Shown here piece by piece: positions 1 to 6,820 of a stretch of 10,237 bases of DNA. Source of the DNA: Candidatus Rokuibacteriota bacterium (lineage in GTDB: Bacteria > Methylomirabilota > Methylomirabilia > Rokubacteriales > CSP1-6); NCBI GenBank assembly GCA_016201645.1, contig JACQCL010000137.1, forward strand, positions 1 through 10,237, in the 5' to 3' direction. Position numbers and translations under genes: made by a program. The first letter of the stretch is position 1, and every line of letters starts with the position of its first letter. The notes beneath the pieces were generated by a model that saw only the letters and a list, made by a program, of their open reading frames with translations, did no database searches and was not told the origin of the DNA.

Positions 1-3000
1 ATGTTGCTCGGGGATCGCGCGCTGGGGGTGTTGGGCATCGCCCTCCGGGAACCGCACGAGTTCAGCGAGGAGGAAGTCAGCCTGCTCCAGTCGCTCGCCA
101 ACCATGCCGCCATCGCCATCGAAAATGCCCGGCTCTACCAGGCCGCCGCCCGCCGCGCCGCGCGCATGCGCACGCTCGCGGAGATGGGGCAGCTCCTGGT
201 TTCCACCTTCGAGGTTGGCGGAATTCTGGAGACGGTGGTGACGCGGTGCCGGGAAAGCCTGGACATCTCGGACGTAGGGGTTTTCTCCGTTGACGAGGAG
301 AAGTCCGAGCTCTTCTTCCTTCGCGGTTTCGGCCCGCGGGAGCCCTTCTGGCGGAGCCATCAGCTCCGGGTCGGCGAGGGCGTGGCCGGCCGTGCCGTGG
401 CCGAAAACCGGCCGGTGTGGACCGAGGACATCCTCAGCGACGCCGGCATCACGCTTCGCCCGGAGACGCGTGCCCGGATCGAGGCCGTCGGCACCCGGGC
501 GGTCCTCGCGATCCCCCTCGGGGGGGAACGCACCTTTGGCGCGCTGGTGGTCCATCGGAACCCCGGCCACCGGTTCACCGACGAGGAGCGGGAGTTTCTG
601 ACGACGTTCGCTCACCAGGTGGCCGTTGCGCTGGAGAACGCCCGGCTTTTCTCACTGGAACAGACGCGGCGGGCTCAGGTCGAGGCGCTGGTCGAGATCG
701 AGCGCGAACTCGCCGCGGAGCTGAACTCTGAGAAGCTCCTTGATCTCATCATCGAGCGCGCCAGCGCCATGCTGAAGGCCCGGGGGGTCGTCTTCCTCCT
801 CGATGAGGCGGGGGCGACGCTGGTGCCCCACTCCTGGTACGGGATGCCCCCCAAAGTCCGCGAGATGCGCATCCCGGTCGGGGTTGGGATCGCCGGCGCG
901 GCGGCCGTCGAGCGCCGGGGCATCATGGCGAACGACTTGCTGAACTCCCCCTACGCGGTTTCACTCGCGGCACACGGGGTCGATCCGCTGGGGAGCGTTC
1001 ACGTGATCGCCCAGCCGCTCATCTCGCGCGACCGTCTCCTGGGAGTGATCGCGCTGAACCGCGAGGCGGGGTATCCGCGGTTCACCCAGATGGAGTTCGA
1101 GACGTTTGCTGGGTTCGCGGCTCAGGCGGCCATCGCCCTCGAGAATGCTCGGCTCTACCGCGAGGCGAAGGAGTACGGCGACCGGCTGCGCGCGCTCGAC
1201 GAGGTGAACCGGTTGGTGTCTTCGTCACTCCAGGTGGAGGAGGTGCTGAAGAACATCGCCCAGGCGGTGTCCACCTTCTTCGAAGCGCCGCAGGCGCATG
1301 TGTGGGTGGTTGCCCCCGATGGCCAGCGCTTGAGCCGCTCCGTGACGGTGGGCGATCCCGGCGTCGCCGCGGGGTTCCCCGAGGAGCTGGCCCTGGGCGA
1401 GGGGGGCGAAGGATGGGCGGTCCAGCACCGCGAGCCGATCCTCTGGACCCGGGTCGAGGATCCCCGGATCCTGCGCCGTTCGTGGGCCCTCCGACACGGG
1501 CTCCGGCATGTCACCGCGTATCCGATCATGCTCGGCGATCGGGTGCTGGGCGCCTTCGTCATGTATCGGTCGGCTCCCCATCCGGTCACCCCTGAGACCC
1601 GATCCCTTCTCGGCTCCCTCGCTGCCCAGGCGGCGGTGGCCCTGGACAATGCCCGACTCTACGCCGAGACCGCCCGACGGCTTCGGGAGACCCAGGCGCT
1701 CCTCGAGGTCGCCGGGATTCTCAGCTCCACCTTGGACTTGAAGCGCCTCTTGAAGCAGGTCACGATCAAGACCGCCCAGGTCTGCCAGGTGGACCGGTGC
1801 AGCATCGCGTTCTGGGAGGGAGACCGGGCGATCCCCCTCATGTCCCAGTTCGCCGATGGCCGGAAGGCGCCGGACCTCTGGGCTAAATTCATGGTCGTCC
1901 GGCCCTTCGCGCCCCAGAACGTGCAGGCCCACGCGATCGCGATTGCGACGAAGCGCCCGGTCGTCATCCCGGACACCTCTGACACTGACCTGATCCCGCG
2001 CGAGTGGGTCGAGACCTACGGGCTCCGGGCCTTCCTCGTGGTCCCCCTGATCCGCCAGGATCAGGTCGTGGGAGTGTTGAACCTGGATTACACCGACCGC
2101 AAAGGCGCCTTCGAGCAATGGCAGGTGGACCTGGCCGTGACGATCGCCGGCCAGCTGGCGCTCGCTCTCGAGAACTCCCGGCTGTACGCCGAGATCCGGG
2201 AGCGCCTCAAGGAAACGGAAACGCTCCTGGCCGTGAGCCGGGTGCTTTCCCTTAACCTGCCGGCCCAGGAGGCGATGCGGCAGGTGGCTCGCGAGGTGGG
2301 CCGAGCCTTCCGGGCCGACATGGTGGGGGCGCACTTCCTCGACGCGCGGAAGGAAGCCTTGGTCCCCATGGCCGGCTATCACGTCCCCAAACACCTCCTC
2401 CAGGTATTCCTCGACAGGCCGTTTCGCATCTCTCGGTTTCCGATTCTCCAGGAAGCGTGGCAAACACGGAAGCCCGCTTGGAGCTCCGACGCCATGAGCG
2501 ATCCCCGGTTTGATCGGGAGTTCCTGGAGGCCATCAGTCCCCGGGCCACGCTGTTCGCGCCGACCTTGGTGCGGGGAGAGATCATCGGTGGGCTCTTCCT
2601 GGTCTGGTGGAGTCCCGGTCGGACGTTTACCTCCGCGGAGCTTCGCCTCGTCGAAGGAGTGGCATCCCAGGTCGGACTCGCGCTCGAGAACGCGGACCTC
2701 GCCCGGCAGACCGAGGAAAAGCTGCGTGAAACCGAAACGCTCCTCAACGTCGGCCGCGCGCTGTCCACCACGTTGGAACTCGAGCCGCTCCTCCGCCACT
2801 TCCTCCGCGAGGTGACACGGATTATCGAGTCGGATTCGGTGGGCGTGTGGCTGGTTGATCCGGCCACAGGCCTGCTCGAGCCCGCCGTCGGCTTCCGGGT
2901 GCCGCGCAACCTCCTGGACGCGTTGCGGTCCGTCCGCATCGACCCCGACGAGGTCACCTTCTACGGCGATGGGTTCAGATCCAAGCGCGTGGTGGTCTCG

Positions 3001-3723
3001 AGCAACGTGCCTGAGGATCCCCGCATCCCGAGCGCCATGAAGGCGGCGGCGCCCCATCGGGCGCAGCTCTTCGCGCCGATCGTGGCCAAGGGCCGGGTGA
3101 TCGGCAGCTTCATTGCGGTGTGGTGGGATCGCACGCGCGAGTTCTCGGAGCGGGAGCTGGCGCTCGTCGAAGCGATGGGCATTCAGGCCGGGGTGGCCGT
3201 CGAGAACGCGCGCCTCTTCCAGGAGAACCACCGCAAACTCGAGGAACTCTCGGTGCTCCACGAGCTGTCCCGGGCGGTCACGGGGCAACTGGACTTCGCC
3301 GAGCTGGTCGGGGCCATCCGCCGGCAGGTGGCCCGGGTCCTCGACGCTCGCAACATGCTCATCCTCCTCTACGACGGGGCTCGCCAGGAGGTGGAAGTGG
3401 CCCTCCAGCTGCTCGAGGGGGAGGAGCGACCTGAGCCCCGCCGCTACCCGGTGGGCGACGGGCTGTTTACGCGGCTCGTCGAGCGCGGGCGACCGATCCG
3501 AACCGACAACTACCGGGCCGAGTGCCAACGCGAGGGCGTGAGGCCCGTCGAAGAATCCCTGCGGTACCCCTACTGGCTCGGCGTCCCCATGGTGGCCGGT
3601 GACCAAACGATCGGGGGGCTGATCCTCAGGAGCAATGTCCGCCCGTTTACCGCTGACGACGAGCGCCTGCTGCTGAACATCGCCAGCCTGGCGGCCCTGG
3701 CGTTCCGGAGCGCCCGCCTCTTC
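1..3723 (+). repeat. Tandem GAF-domain array (one partial plus seven complete units)
   Basis: The terminal motif xLENARLY or a variant recurs with its last residue at 46, 217, 386, 554, 729, 900, 1073 and 1241, giving spacings of 171, 169, 168, 175, 171, 173 and 168 residues. Linkers after several units share the pattern (R/K)L(R/K)ETxxLL followed by a helical leader. Units 5 and 6 are the closest pair: both have LFAP, a conserved glycine, IG and a final WW, at 851-870 and 1023-1042, exactly 172 residues apart. DNA at 2212-2228 and 2728-2744 matches at 16 of 17 bases. The pattern indicates growth by tandem duplication. The unit boundaries are my estimate. Confidence 0.85.
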
Positions 3724-4896
3724 GACGAGCGCACCCGGGCCCTGCAGGAGCTCGGCGCCGCGCAGGACCAGCTCATCCGGACCGAAAAGCTCCGCGCGCT
3801 GGGCGAGATGGCCTCCGGCGTGGCCCACGACTTCAACAATCTGTTGGCGTCCATCCTCGGGCGCGCGCAGCTGCTGCTCCGAAAAGTGGAAGATCCCAAG
3901 CTCAAGCAGTGGCTCCAGGTGATCGAGCGGGCCGCCACGGACGGCGCCCGCACCGTCCGGCGGATCCAGGAGTTTGCCCGAATTCGACGCGACCAGCCGT
4001 TCGTTCCGGTGGACCTGAACGCGGTGGTGCGGGAAGCCCTTGAGGTAACCCAGTCGCGCTGGGGAGAGGAGGCCCAGAGCCAGGGCGTCACGATCGACGT
4101 GACGACCGCTCTGGACCCCGTCCCGGCGATTGCCGGGGACCCCGCCGAGCTCCGCGAGGTCCTCACCAATCTCATCCTCAACGCCGTGGATGCCATGCCT
4201 GAGGGCGGGACCCTTTCGCTTTCCACCCGAGCTGTGGAGGGCCGCGTGGTCGTCGACGTGAGCGATACTGGCGTCGGAATGCCTCCCGAGGTCCAACGCC
4301 AGATCTTCGATCCGTTCTTCACCACGAAGGGCCCGAAGGGGACGGGCCTCGGACTGTCCATCACCTACGGCATCGTCGTCCGCCACGGAGGGCAGATCAC
4401 CGTTCAGAGCGCCGAAGGGCAGGGATCCACCTTCTCTTTGACGTTCTCCGTCAGCGAGGCTGAGCCGGAACTCCCGTCGGCGACCGTGCTCCCCGCCGCG
4501 CCACCGGTTCGGTGCCTGGTGGTGGACGACGAGCAGATGGTGCTGGAGGCGATGGGGGATCTGCTGACCATGGCGGGGCATTCGGCAGTCCTGGTCAAGG
4601 ATGGCGCCGAGGCGATCGCTCGGTTCAAGGCCGAACCGTTCGATCTCGTCTTGACCGACCTCGCCATGCCGCGGGTCAACGGCTGGCAGCTGGCCCGAGC
4701 GGTAAAGGATCACGATCCCTCGGTCCCGGTCCTGCTGGTGACCGGGCTGGGCGTCGAGCTCTCGGCCGGAGAGCTCTTCGCCCACGGCGTGGCTGCGGTG
4801 TTGTCGAAGCCGGTCAGGCTGGAGGACATCCTCTCGGCAGTGGCCACGTTCGGGTATCGCCGCCAGCGGCCAGCGTCGATGAGAGACGCATCATGA
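1..4896 (+). CDS. Multi-GAF hybrid sensor histidine kinase with C-terminal receiver (5' end missing)
   Basis: The frame is open from base 1 and the first 46 residues are already the last third of a GAF domain, so the true start lies upstream and the ATG at base 1 is internal. Seven more GAF domains follow, ending near residues 217, 386, 554, 729, 900, 1073 and 1241, each closing with a variant of ALENARLY and a short helical linker. The kinase core comes next: phospho-accepting H1276 in VAHDFNN (HPK4 type), N-box around N1390/N1394, G1 DTGVGM from D1422, F-box DPFFTTK at 1437-1443 and G2 GTGLGL at 1447-1452. The receiver has acidic residues D1509/D1510/E1511, phospho-acceptor D1553, T1581 and K1603-P1604. 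All catalytic residues are present. No membrane segment or signal peptide is visible, so it is probably a cytoplasmic sensor that autophosphorylates and passes phosphate to its own receiver. No Hpt protein or partner regulator is visible. GAF ligands cannot be predicted. The stop overlaps the trpD start. Confidence 0.93.
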   Translation: MLLGDRALGVLGIALREPHEFSEEEVSLLQSLANHAAIAIENARLYQAAARRAARMRTLAEMGQLLVSTFEVGGILETVVTRCRESLDISDVGVFSVDEEKSELFFLRGFGPREPFWRSHQLRVGEGVAGRAVAENRPVWTEDILSDAGITLRPETRARIEAVGTRAVLAIPLGGERTFGALVVHRNPGHRFTDEEREFLTTFAHQVAVALENARLFSLEQTRRAQVEALVEIERELAAELNSEKLLDLIIERASAMLKARGVVFLLDEAGATLVPHSWYGMPPKVREMRIPVGVGIAGAAAVERRGIMANDLLNSPYAVSLAAHGVDPLGSVHVIAQPLISRDRLLGVIALNREAGYPRFTQMEFETFAGFAAQAAIALENARLYREAKEYGDRLRALDEVNRLVSSSLQVEEVLKNIAQAVSTFFEAPQAHVWVVAPDGQRLSRSVTVGDPGVAAGFPEELALGEGGEGWAVQHREPILWTRVEDPRILRRSWALRHGLRHVTAYPIMLGDRVLGAFVMYRSAPHPVTPETRSLLGSLAAQAAVALDNARLYAETARRLRETQALLEVAGILSSTLDLKRLLKQVTIKTAQVCQVDRCSIAFWEGDRAIPLMSQFADGRKAPDLWAKFMVVRPFAPQNVQAHAIAIATKRPVVIPDTSDTDLIPREWVETYGLRAFLVVPLIRQDQVVGVLNLDYTDRKGAFEQWQVDLAVTIAGQLALALENSRLYAEIRERLKETETLLAVSRVLSLNLPAQEAMRQVAREVGRAFRADMVGAHFLDARKEALVPMAGYHVPKHLLQVFLDRPFRISRFPILQEAWQTRKPAWSSDAMSDPRFDREFLEAISPRATLFAPTLVRGEIIGGLFLVWWSPGRTFTSAELRLVEGVASQVGLALENADLARQTEEKLRETETLLNVGRALSTTLELEPLLRHFLREVTRIIESDSVGVWLVDPATGLLEPAVGFRVPRNLLDALRSVRIDPDEVTFYGDGFRSKRVVVSSNVPEDPRIPSAMKAAAPHRAQLFAPIVAKGRVIGSFIAVWWDRTREFSERELALVEAMGIQAGVAVENARLFQENHRKLEELSVLHELSRAVTGQLDFAELVGAIRRQVARVLDARNMLILLYDGARQEVEVALQLLEGEERPEPRRYPVGDGLFTRLVERGRPIRTDNYRAECQREGVRPVEESLRYPYWLGVPMVAGDQTIGGLILRSNVRPFTADDERLLLNIASLAALAFRSARLFDERTRALQELGAAQDQLIRTEKLRALGEMASGVAHDFNNLLASILGRAQLLLRKVEDPKLKQWLQVIERAATDGARTVRRIQEFARIRRDQPFVPVDLNAVVREALEVTQSRWGEEAQSQGVTIDVTTALDPVPAIAGDPAELREVLTNLILNAVDAMPEGGTLSLSTRAVEGRVVVDVSDTGVGMPPEVQRQIFDPFFTTKGPKGTGLGLSITYGIVVRHGGQITVQSAEGQGSTFSLTFSVSEAEPELPSATVLPAAPPVRCLVVDDEQMVLEAMGDLLTMAGHSAVLVKDGAEAIARFKAEPFDLVLTDLAMPRVNGWQLARAVKDHDPSVPVLLVTGLGVELSAGELFAHGVAAVLSKPVRLEDILSAVATFGYRRQRPASMRDAS

Positions 4897-5969
4897 CCAG
4901 CCCGATCATCACCGAAGCTGTGCGGGCGCTGGTGGAGAGAAGGGATCTGACCCGCATCGAGGCGGCGGCGGCCATGGAGGCGATCATGTCCGGGGCGGCC
5001 ACCAGTGCCCAGATCGCCGCCTTCCTGACCGCGCTCAGGATGAAAGGCGAGACGGTCGAGGAGCTGATCGGATTCGCCCAGGTCATGCGCCAGAAGGCGG
5101 TGCGGGTGAGGACCAAGGGGGAGGAAGTGGCCGCTCTCACGGGCACGGACCGCGAGATGCTCATTGATACCTGCGGGACCGGCGGCGACGCGGCCGGCAC
5201 CTTCAACGTCTCGACGGCCACCGCCTTTGTCGTAGCGGGGGGGGGGCTCAAAGTGGCCAAGCACGGCAACCGCTCGGTCTCCTCGCTCTGCGGCTCCGCG
5301 GACGTGGTGGAAACGCTGGGCGTCAGCCTCGAGCTCTCGCCCGCTGCCGTCGCCCGGTGTGTTGACGAGGTCGGGATCGGGTTTCTCTACGCGCCTTTGC
5401 TCCACACGGCCATGAAGCACGTGATGGCGGCGCGCCGCGAGATGGGGATCCGCACCGTGTTCAACATGCTCGGACCCCTGACGAACCCGGCGGGCGCCAA
5501 TGCCCAGGTCATCGGCGTCTACTCGGCGGCGCTGACCGAGCCGCTGGCCCGGGTCCTGGCCGAGTTGGGGACGATTCGGGCGTTCGTGGTTCACGGAGCC
5601 GACGGCCTCGACGAGATCTCGAACACGGGGGAGAGCCGGATCTCCGAGGTCCGGGAGGGGAGAGTCCGGAGTTTCGCGGTTCGGCCGGAGGACTTCGGCT
5701 TGCCCCGCGCGGCCATCGCCGACCTCCGGGGCGGCGATCGGGAGGAGAACGCCCAGATCATCCGAGACATCCTGGGCCGCCGGGATGGGCCGAAGCGTGA
5801 CATCGTGCTGATGAACGCCGCCGCGGCCCTCGTGGTCGGAGGCAAGGCGCGCGACCTGAAGGAAGGGGTGGCCCTCGCGGCCCACTCCATCGACTCCGGC
5901 GCGGCGCAGCGAAAGCTGGCGGCCCTCGTCGAGCTCTCCCAGAAGCTCCTGCACGCCCCGGACGTTTGA
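4893..5969 (+). CDS. trpD: Anthranilate phosphoribosyltransferase
   Basis: A complete 358-residue protein of normal length for TrpD. The enzyme transfers the phosphoribosyl group of PRPP to anthranilate, the second committed step of tryptophan synthesis, in the cytoplasm. The PRPP-binding glycine loop is CGTGGD at 94-99. KHGNRSVSS at 123-131 and CGSADV at 133-138 follow, then the anthranilate-site region with HTAMKHV near 171-177, R187 and NMLGPLTNPAG at 191-201, and the metal-binding DGLDE at 237-241. The N-terminal helical domain covers about residues 1-70. The ATG is chosen because it gives the family N-terminus directly and overlaps the upstream kinase stop as ATGA. No strong Shine-Dalgarno precedes it, so translation is probably coupled to the kinase. 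No other trp genes flank it, so this is an isolated trpD. The related class of thymidine/pyrimidine phosphorylases is excluded by the TrpD-specific motifs. Confidence 0.96.
   Translation: MTSPIITEAVRALVERRDLTRIEAAAAMEAIMSGAATSAQIAAFLTALRMKGETVEELIGFAQVMRQKAVRVRTKGEEVAALTGTDREMLIDTCGTGGDAAGTFNVSTATAFVVAGGGLKVAKHGNRSVSSLCGSADVVETLGVSLELSPAAVARCVDEVGIGFLYAPLLHTAMKHVMAARREMGIRTVFNMLGPLTNPAGANAQVIGVYSAALTEPLARVLAELGTIRAFVVHGADGLDEISNTGESRISEVREGRVRSFAVRPEDFGLPRAAIADLRGGDREENAQIIRDILGRRDGPKRDIVLMNAAAALVVGGKARDLKEGVALAAHSIDSGAAQRKLAALVELSQKLLHAPDV
5237..5246 (+). repeat. Ten-G homopolymer inside trpD
   Basis: Ten consecutive G bases encode the end of an Ala codon and three Gly codons (residues 116-118), just before the KHGNR loop. 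The frame is intact here, and the protein aligns to the usual TrpD spacing through this segment. Such a run is prone to replication slippage and to sequencing or assembly error. A one-base change would destroy the enzyme. Confidence 0.9.
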
Positions 5970-5995
5970 CACTGTCGCGCGCAGCAAAGTACAAT
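5966..5995 (+). promoter_or_regulatory. Sigma70-type promoter for the gntR-etf operon
   Basis: A perfect -35 box TTGACA (5966-5971) is followed by an 18-bp spacer and a TACAAT -10 box (5990-5995, one mismatch to consensus). It stands in the first AT-richer stretch after trpD and has the right orientation for the regulator gene. The -35 box overlaps the trpD stop codon (5967-5969). The predicted transcription start is about 6001-6003, giving a leader of about 86 nt before the GTG at 6089. Confidence 0.75.
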
Positions 5996-6012
5996 CATTG
6001 ATGAAATTCCCT

Positions 6013-6022
6013 GTTCTCGAAC
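6013..6022. promoter_or_regulatory. Candidate operator half of a pair, GTTCTCGAAC
   Basis: GTTC and GAAC arms separated by two bases form an imperfect match to the core of the larger palindrome at 6044-6059, with the same GTTCTnGAAC layout. The two centres are 34 bp apart. This copy lies about 10-20 bases after the predicted transcription start. It is read as a second, weaker binding site for the adjacent GntR-family regulator. That assignment is inferred. Confidence 0.45.
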
Positions 6023-6043
6023 GGCGGCCTTCGTGTCGGCAGG

Positions 6044-6059
6044 AGAGTTCTAGAACTCT
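6044..6059. promoter_or_regulatory. Perfect 16-bp palindrome, likely GntR operator
   Basis: AGAGTTCTAGAACTCT is its own exact reverse complement and sits in the leader between the promoter and the regulator start. Its length and TCTAGA centre resemble the known DasR/NagR-type (HutC subfamily) operator ACTGGTCTAGACCACT. The flanking arms differ, as expected if this regulator reads its own site. Placed downstream of the predicted start point, it would repress as a roadblock or by occluding polymerase. Confidence 0.65.
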
Positions 6060-6068
6060 GAACGCGGC

Positions 6069-6089
6069 TACGGACGGGGAGGGTCCGTG
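6069..6089 (+). promoter_or_regulatory. Stem-loop presenting the Shine-Dalgarno of the gntR-family gene
   Basis: ACGGAC (6070-6075) pairs perfectly with GTCCGT (6083-6088), leaving the 7-base loop GGGGAGG (6076-6082), which is the ribosome binding site. A further U-G pair (6069/6089) would reach the first base of the GTG start codon. The site supports the GTG at 6089 as the start, with 6 bases between SD and start. Whether the hairpin affects translation is unknown. Confidence 0.55.
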
Positions 6090-6820
6090 TGAACGAACGT
6101 GTTCCACGCTATCTTCAAATCGCCGAGAGCCTTCGGGAGCGGATCCAGGGCGGCACTCTCGCGCGCGGGGGCCGTCTCGCGAATCAGCGCGCGCTGGCGC
6201 GCGAGTTCGGCGTCGCCCTGATGACCCTCAGGCAGGCGCTCGAACTCCTGGAAAAGGACGGGCTCATTCGCCGCCGCCACGGTCTCGGCACCTTCGTCGC
6301 CTCCCGCTCGATCGACTACGACATCCTTCACTTCCGCACCTTCGCCGGGGATCTCTCCGCGCGGGGAGAAGTGGTGGAGACCCACTTTCTGGGGAGCCAG
6401 TTCATGGCCCCCGACCGTCGGGTTTCTCAGGGGCTCGGGCTGCCCGAGGGTGAGGCGGTCTTCGTGCTCGATCGGCTCCGGCTCGTGGATCAGCGCCCGA
6501 TGAGCTACCAGCGCTCCTTCCTTCCCGCGAGCATCGGCCGCGAGGTGGCGAAGGCGGACCTGGCGGTCACTCCCCTTCGCAACGTTCTCAGGTTCAAGCT
6601 CGGCATCGAGGTCATCCGGGCGCGCGAAACAGTGTATGCGGTCACCCTCCGGAGGCAGGAAGCCAGCCGGCTCGGCTGCCCGCCCGGGAGCCCCGCCTTC
6701 CGCTCCGAGCGCATCTCGTGGGCTGCCGACGGCGCGCCGGTTGTCTTCGATCGCGTCTTCATCCCCGGCGACCGCTTTCGCATCACGCGCGAGCTTCGGT
6801 ATGAGGGGCCGAGGCCATGA
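6089..6820 (+). CDS. GntR-family (HutC-type, UTRA domain) transcriptional regulator
   Basis: A 243-residue DNA-binding regulator. Residues about 5-71 form the GntR winged helix, opening with the VPRYLQIAESLRERI helix and closing with the wing RRRHGLGTFV (61-70). Residues about 85-238 form a UTRA ligand-binding domain, seen in FAGDLSARG (85-93), DRLRLVDQRPMSYQRSFLP (128-146) and the final FDRVFIPGDRFR strand region. The GTG start is chosen from the loop-borne GGGGAGG SD and because it yields the normal N-terminus. The recognition helix is unusual: GVALMTLRQAL (41-51) replaces the common GVSRxTVRxAL, and ANQR (31-34) replaces PSER. The gene overlaps etfB by 4 bp (ATGA), so it most likely controls the etf/acyl-CoA dehydrogenase/mutase operon and itself, with an acyl-CoA or related acid as a plausible effector. 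The effector is inferred. Confidence 0.92.
   Translation: MNERVPRYLQIAESLRERIQGGTLARGGRLANQRALAREFGVALMTLRQALELLEKDGLIRRRHGLGTFVASRSIDYDILHFRTFAGDLSARGEVVETHFLGSQFMAPDRRVSQGLGLPEGEAVFVLDRLRLVDQRPMSYQRSFLPASIGREVAKADLAVTPLRNVLRFKLGIEVIRARETVYAVTLRRQEASRLGCPPGSPAFRSERISWAADGAPVVFDRVFIPGDRFRITRELRYEGPRP

Noticed and set aside
1225..4785. A 1186-residue open frame on the minus strand opposite the kinase
   Set aside because: It is a product of GC-rich codon bias opposite a real gene. The translation is rich in Gly/Arg/His/Asp with no recognisable domain, while the + strand has complete kinase motifs.
4710..6107. A 465-residue minus-strand frame opposite trpD
   Set aside because: It is an antisense shadow of trpD and the promoter region, with no domain motif and biased composition.
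6185..6196. 12-bp palindrome CAGCGCGCGCTG within the regulator gene
   Set aside because: Alternating GC palindromes are expected by chance in this base composition, and the bases encode conserved winged-helix residues.
5998..6453. Frame overlapping the promoter leader and the start of the regulator gene
   Set aside because: It is out of frame with the regulator, becomes an Arg/Ser/Pro-rich shadow once inside it, and has no SD before its start.
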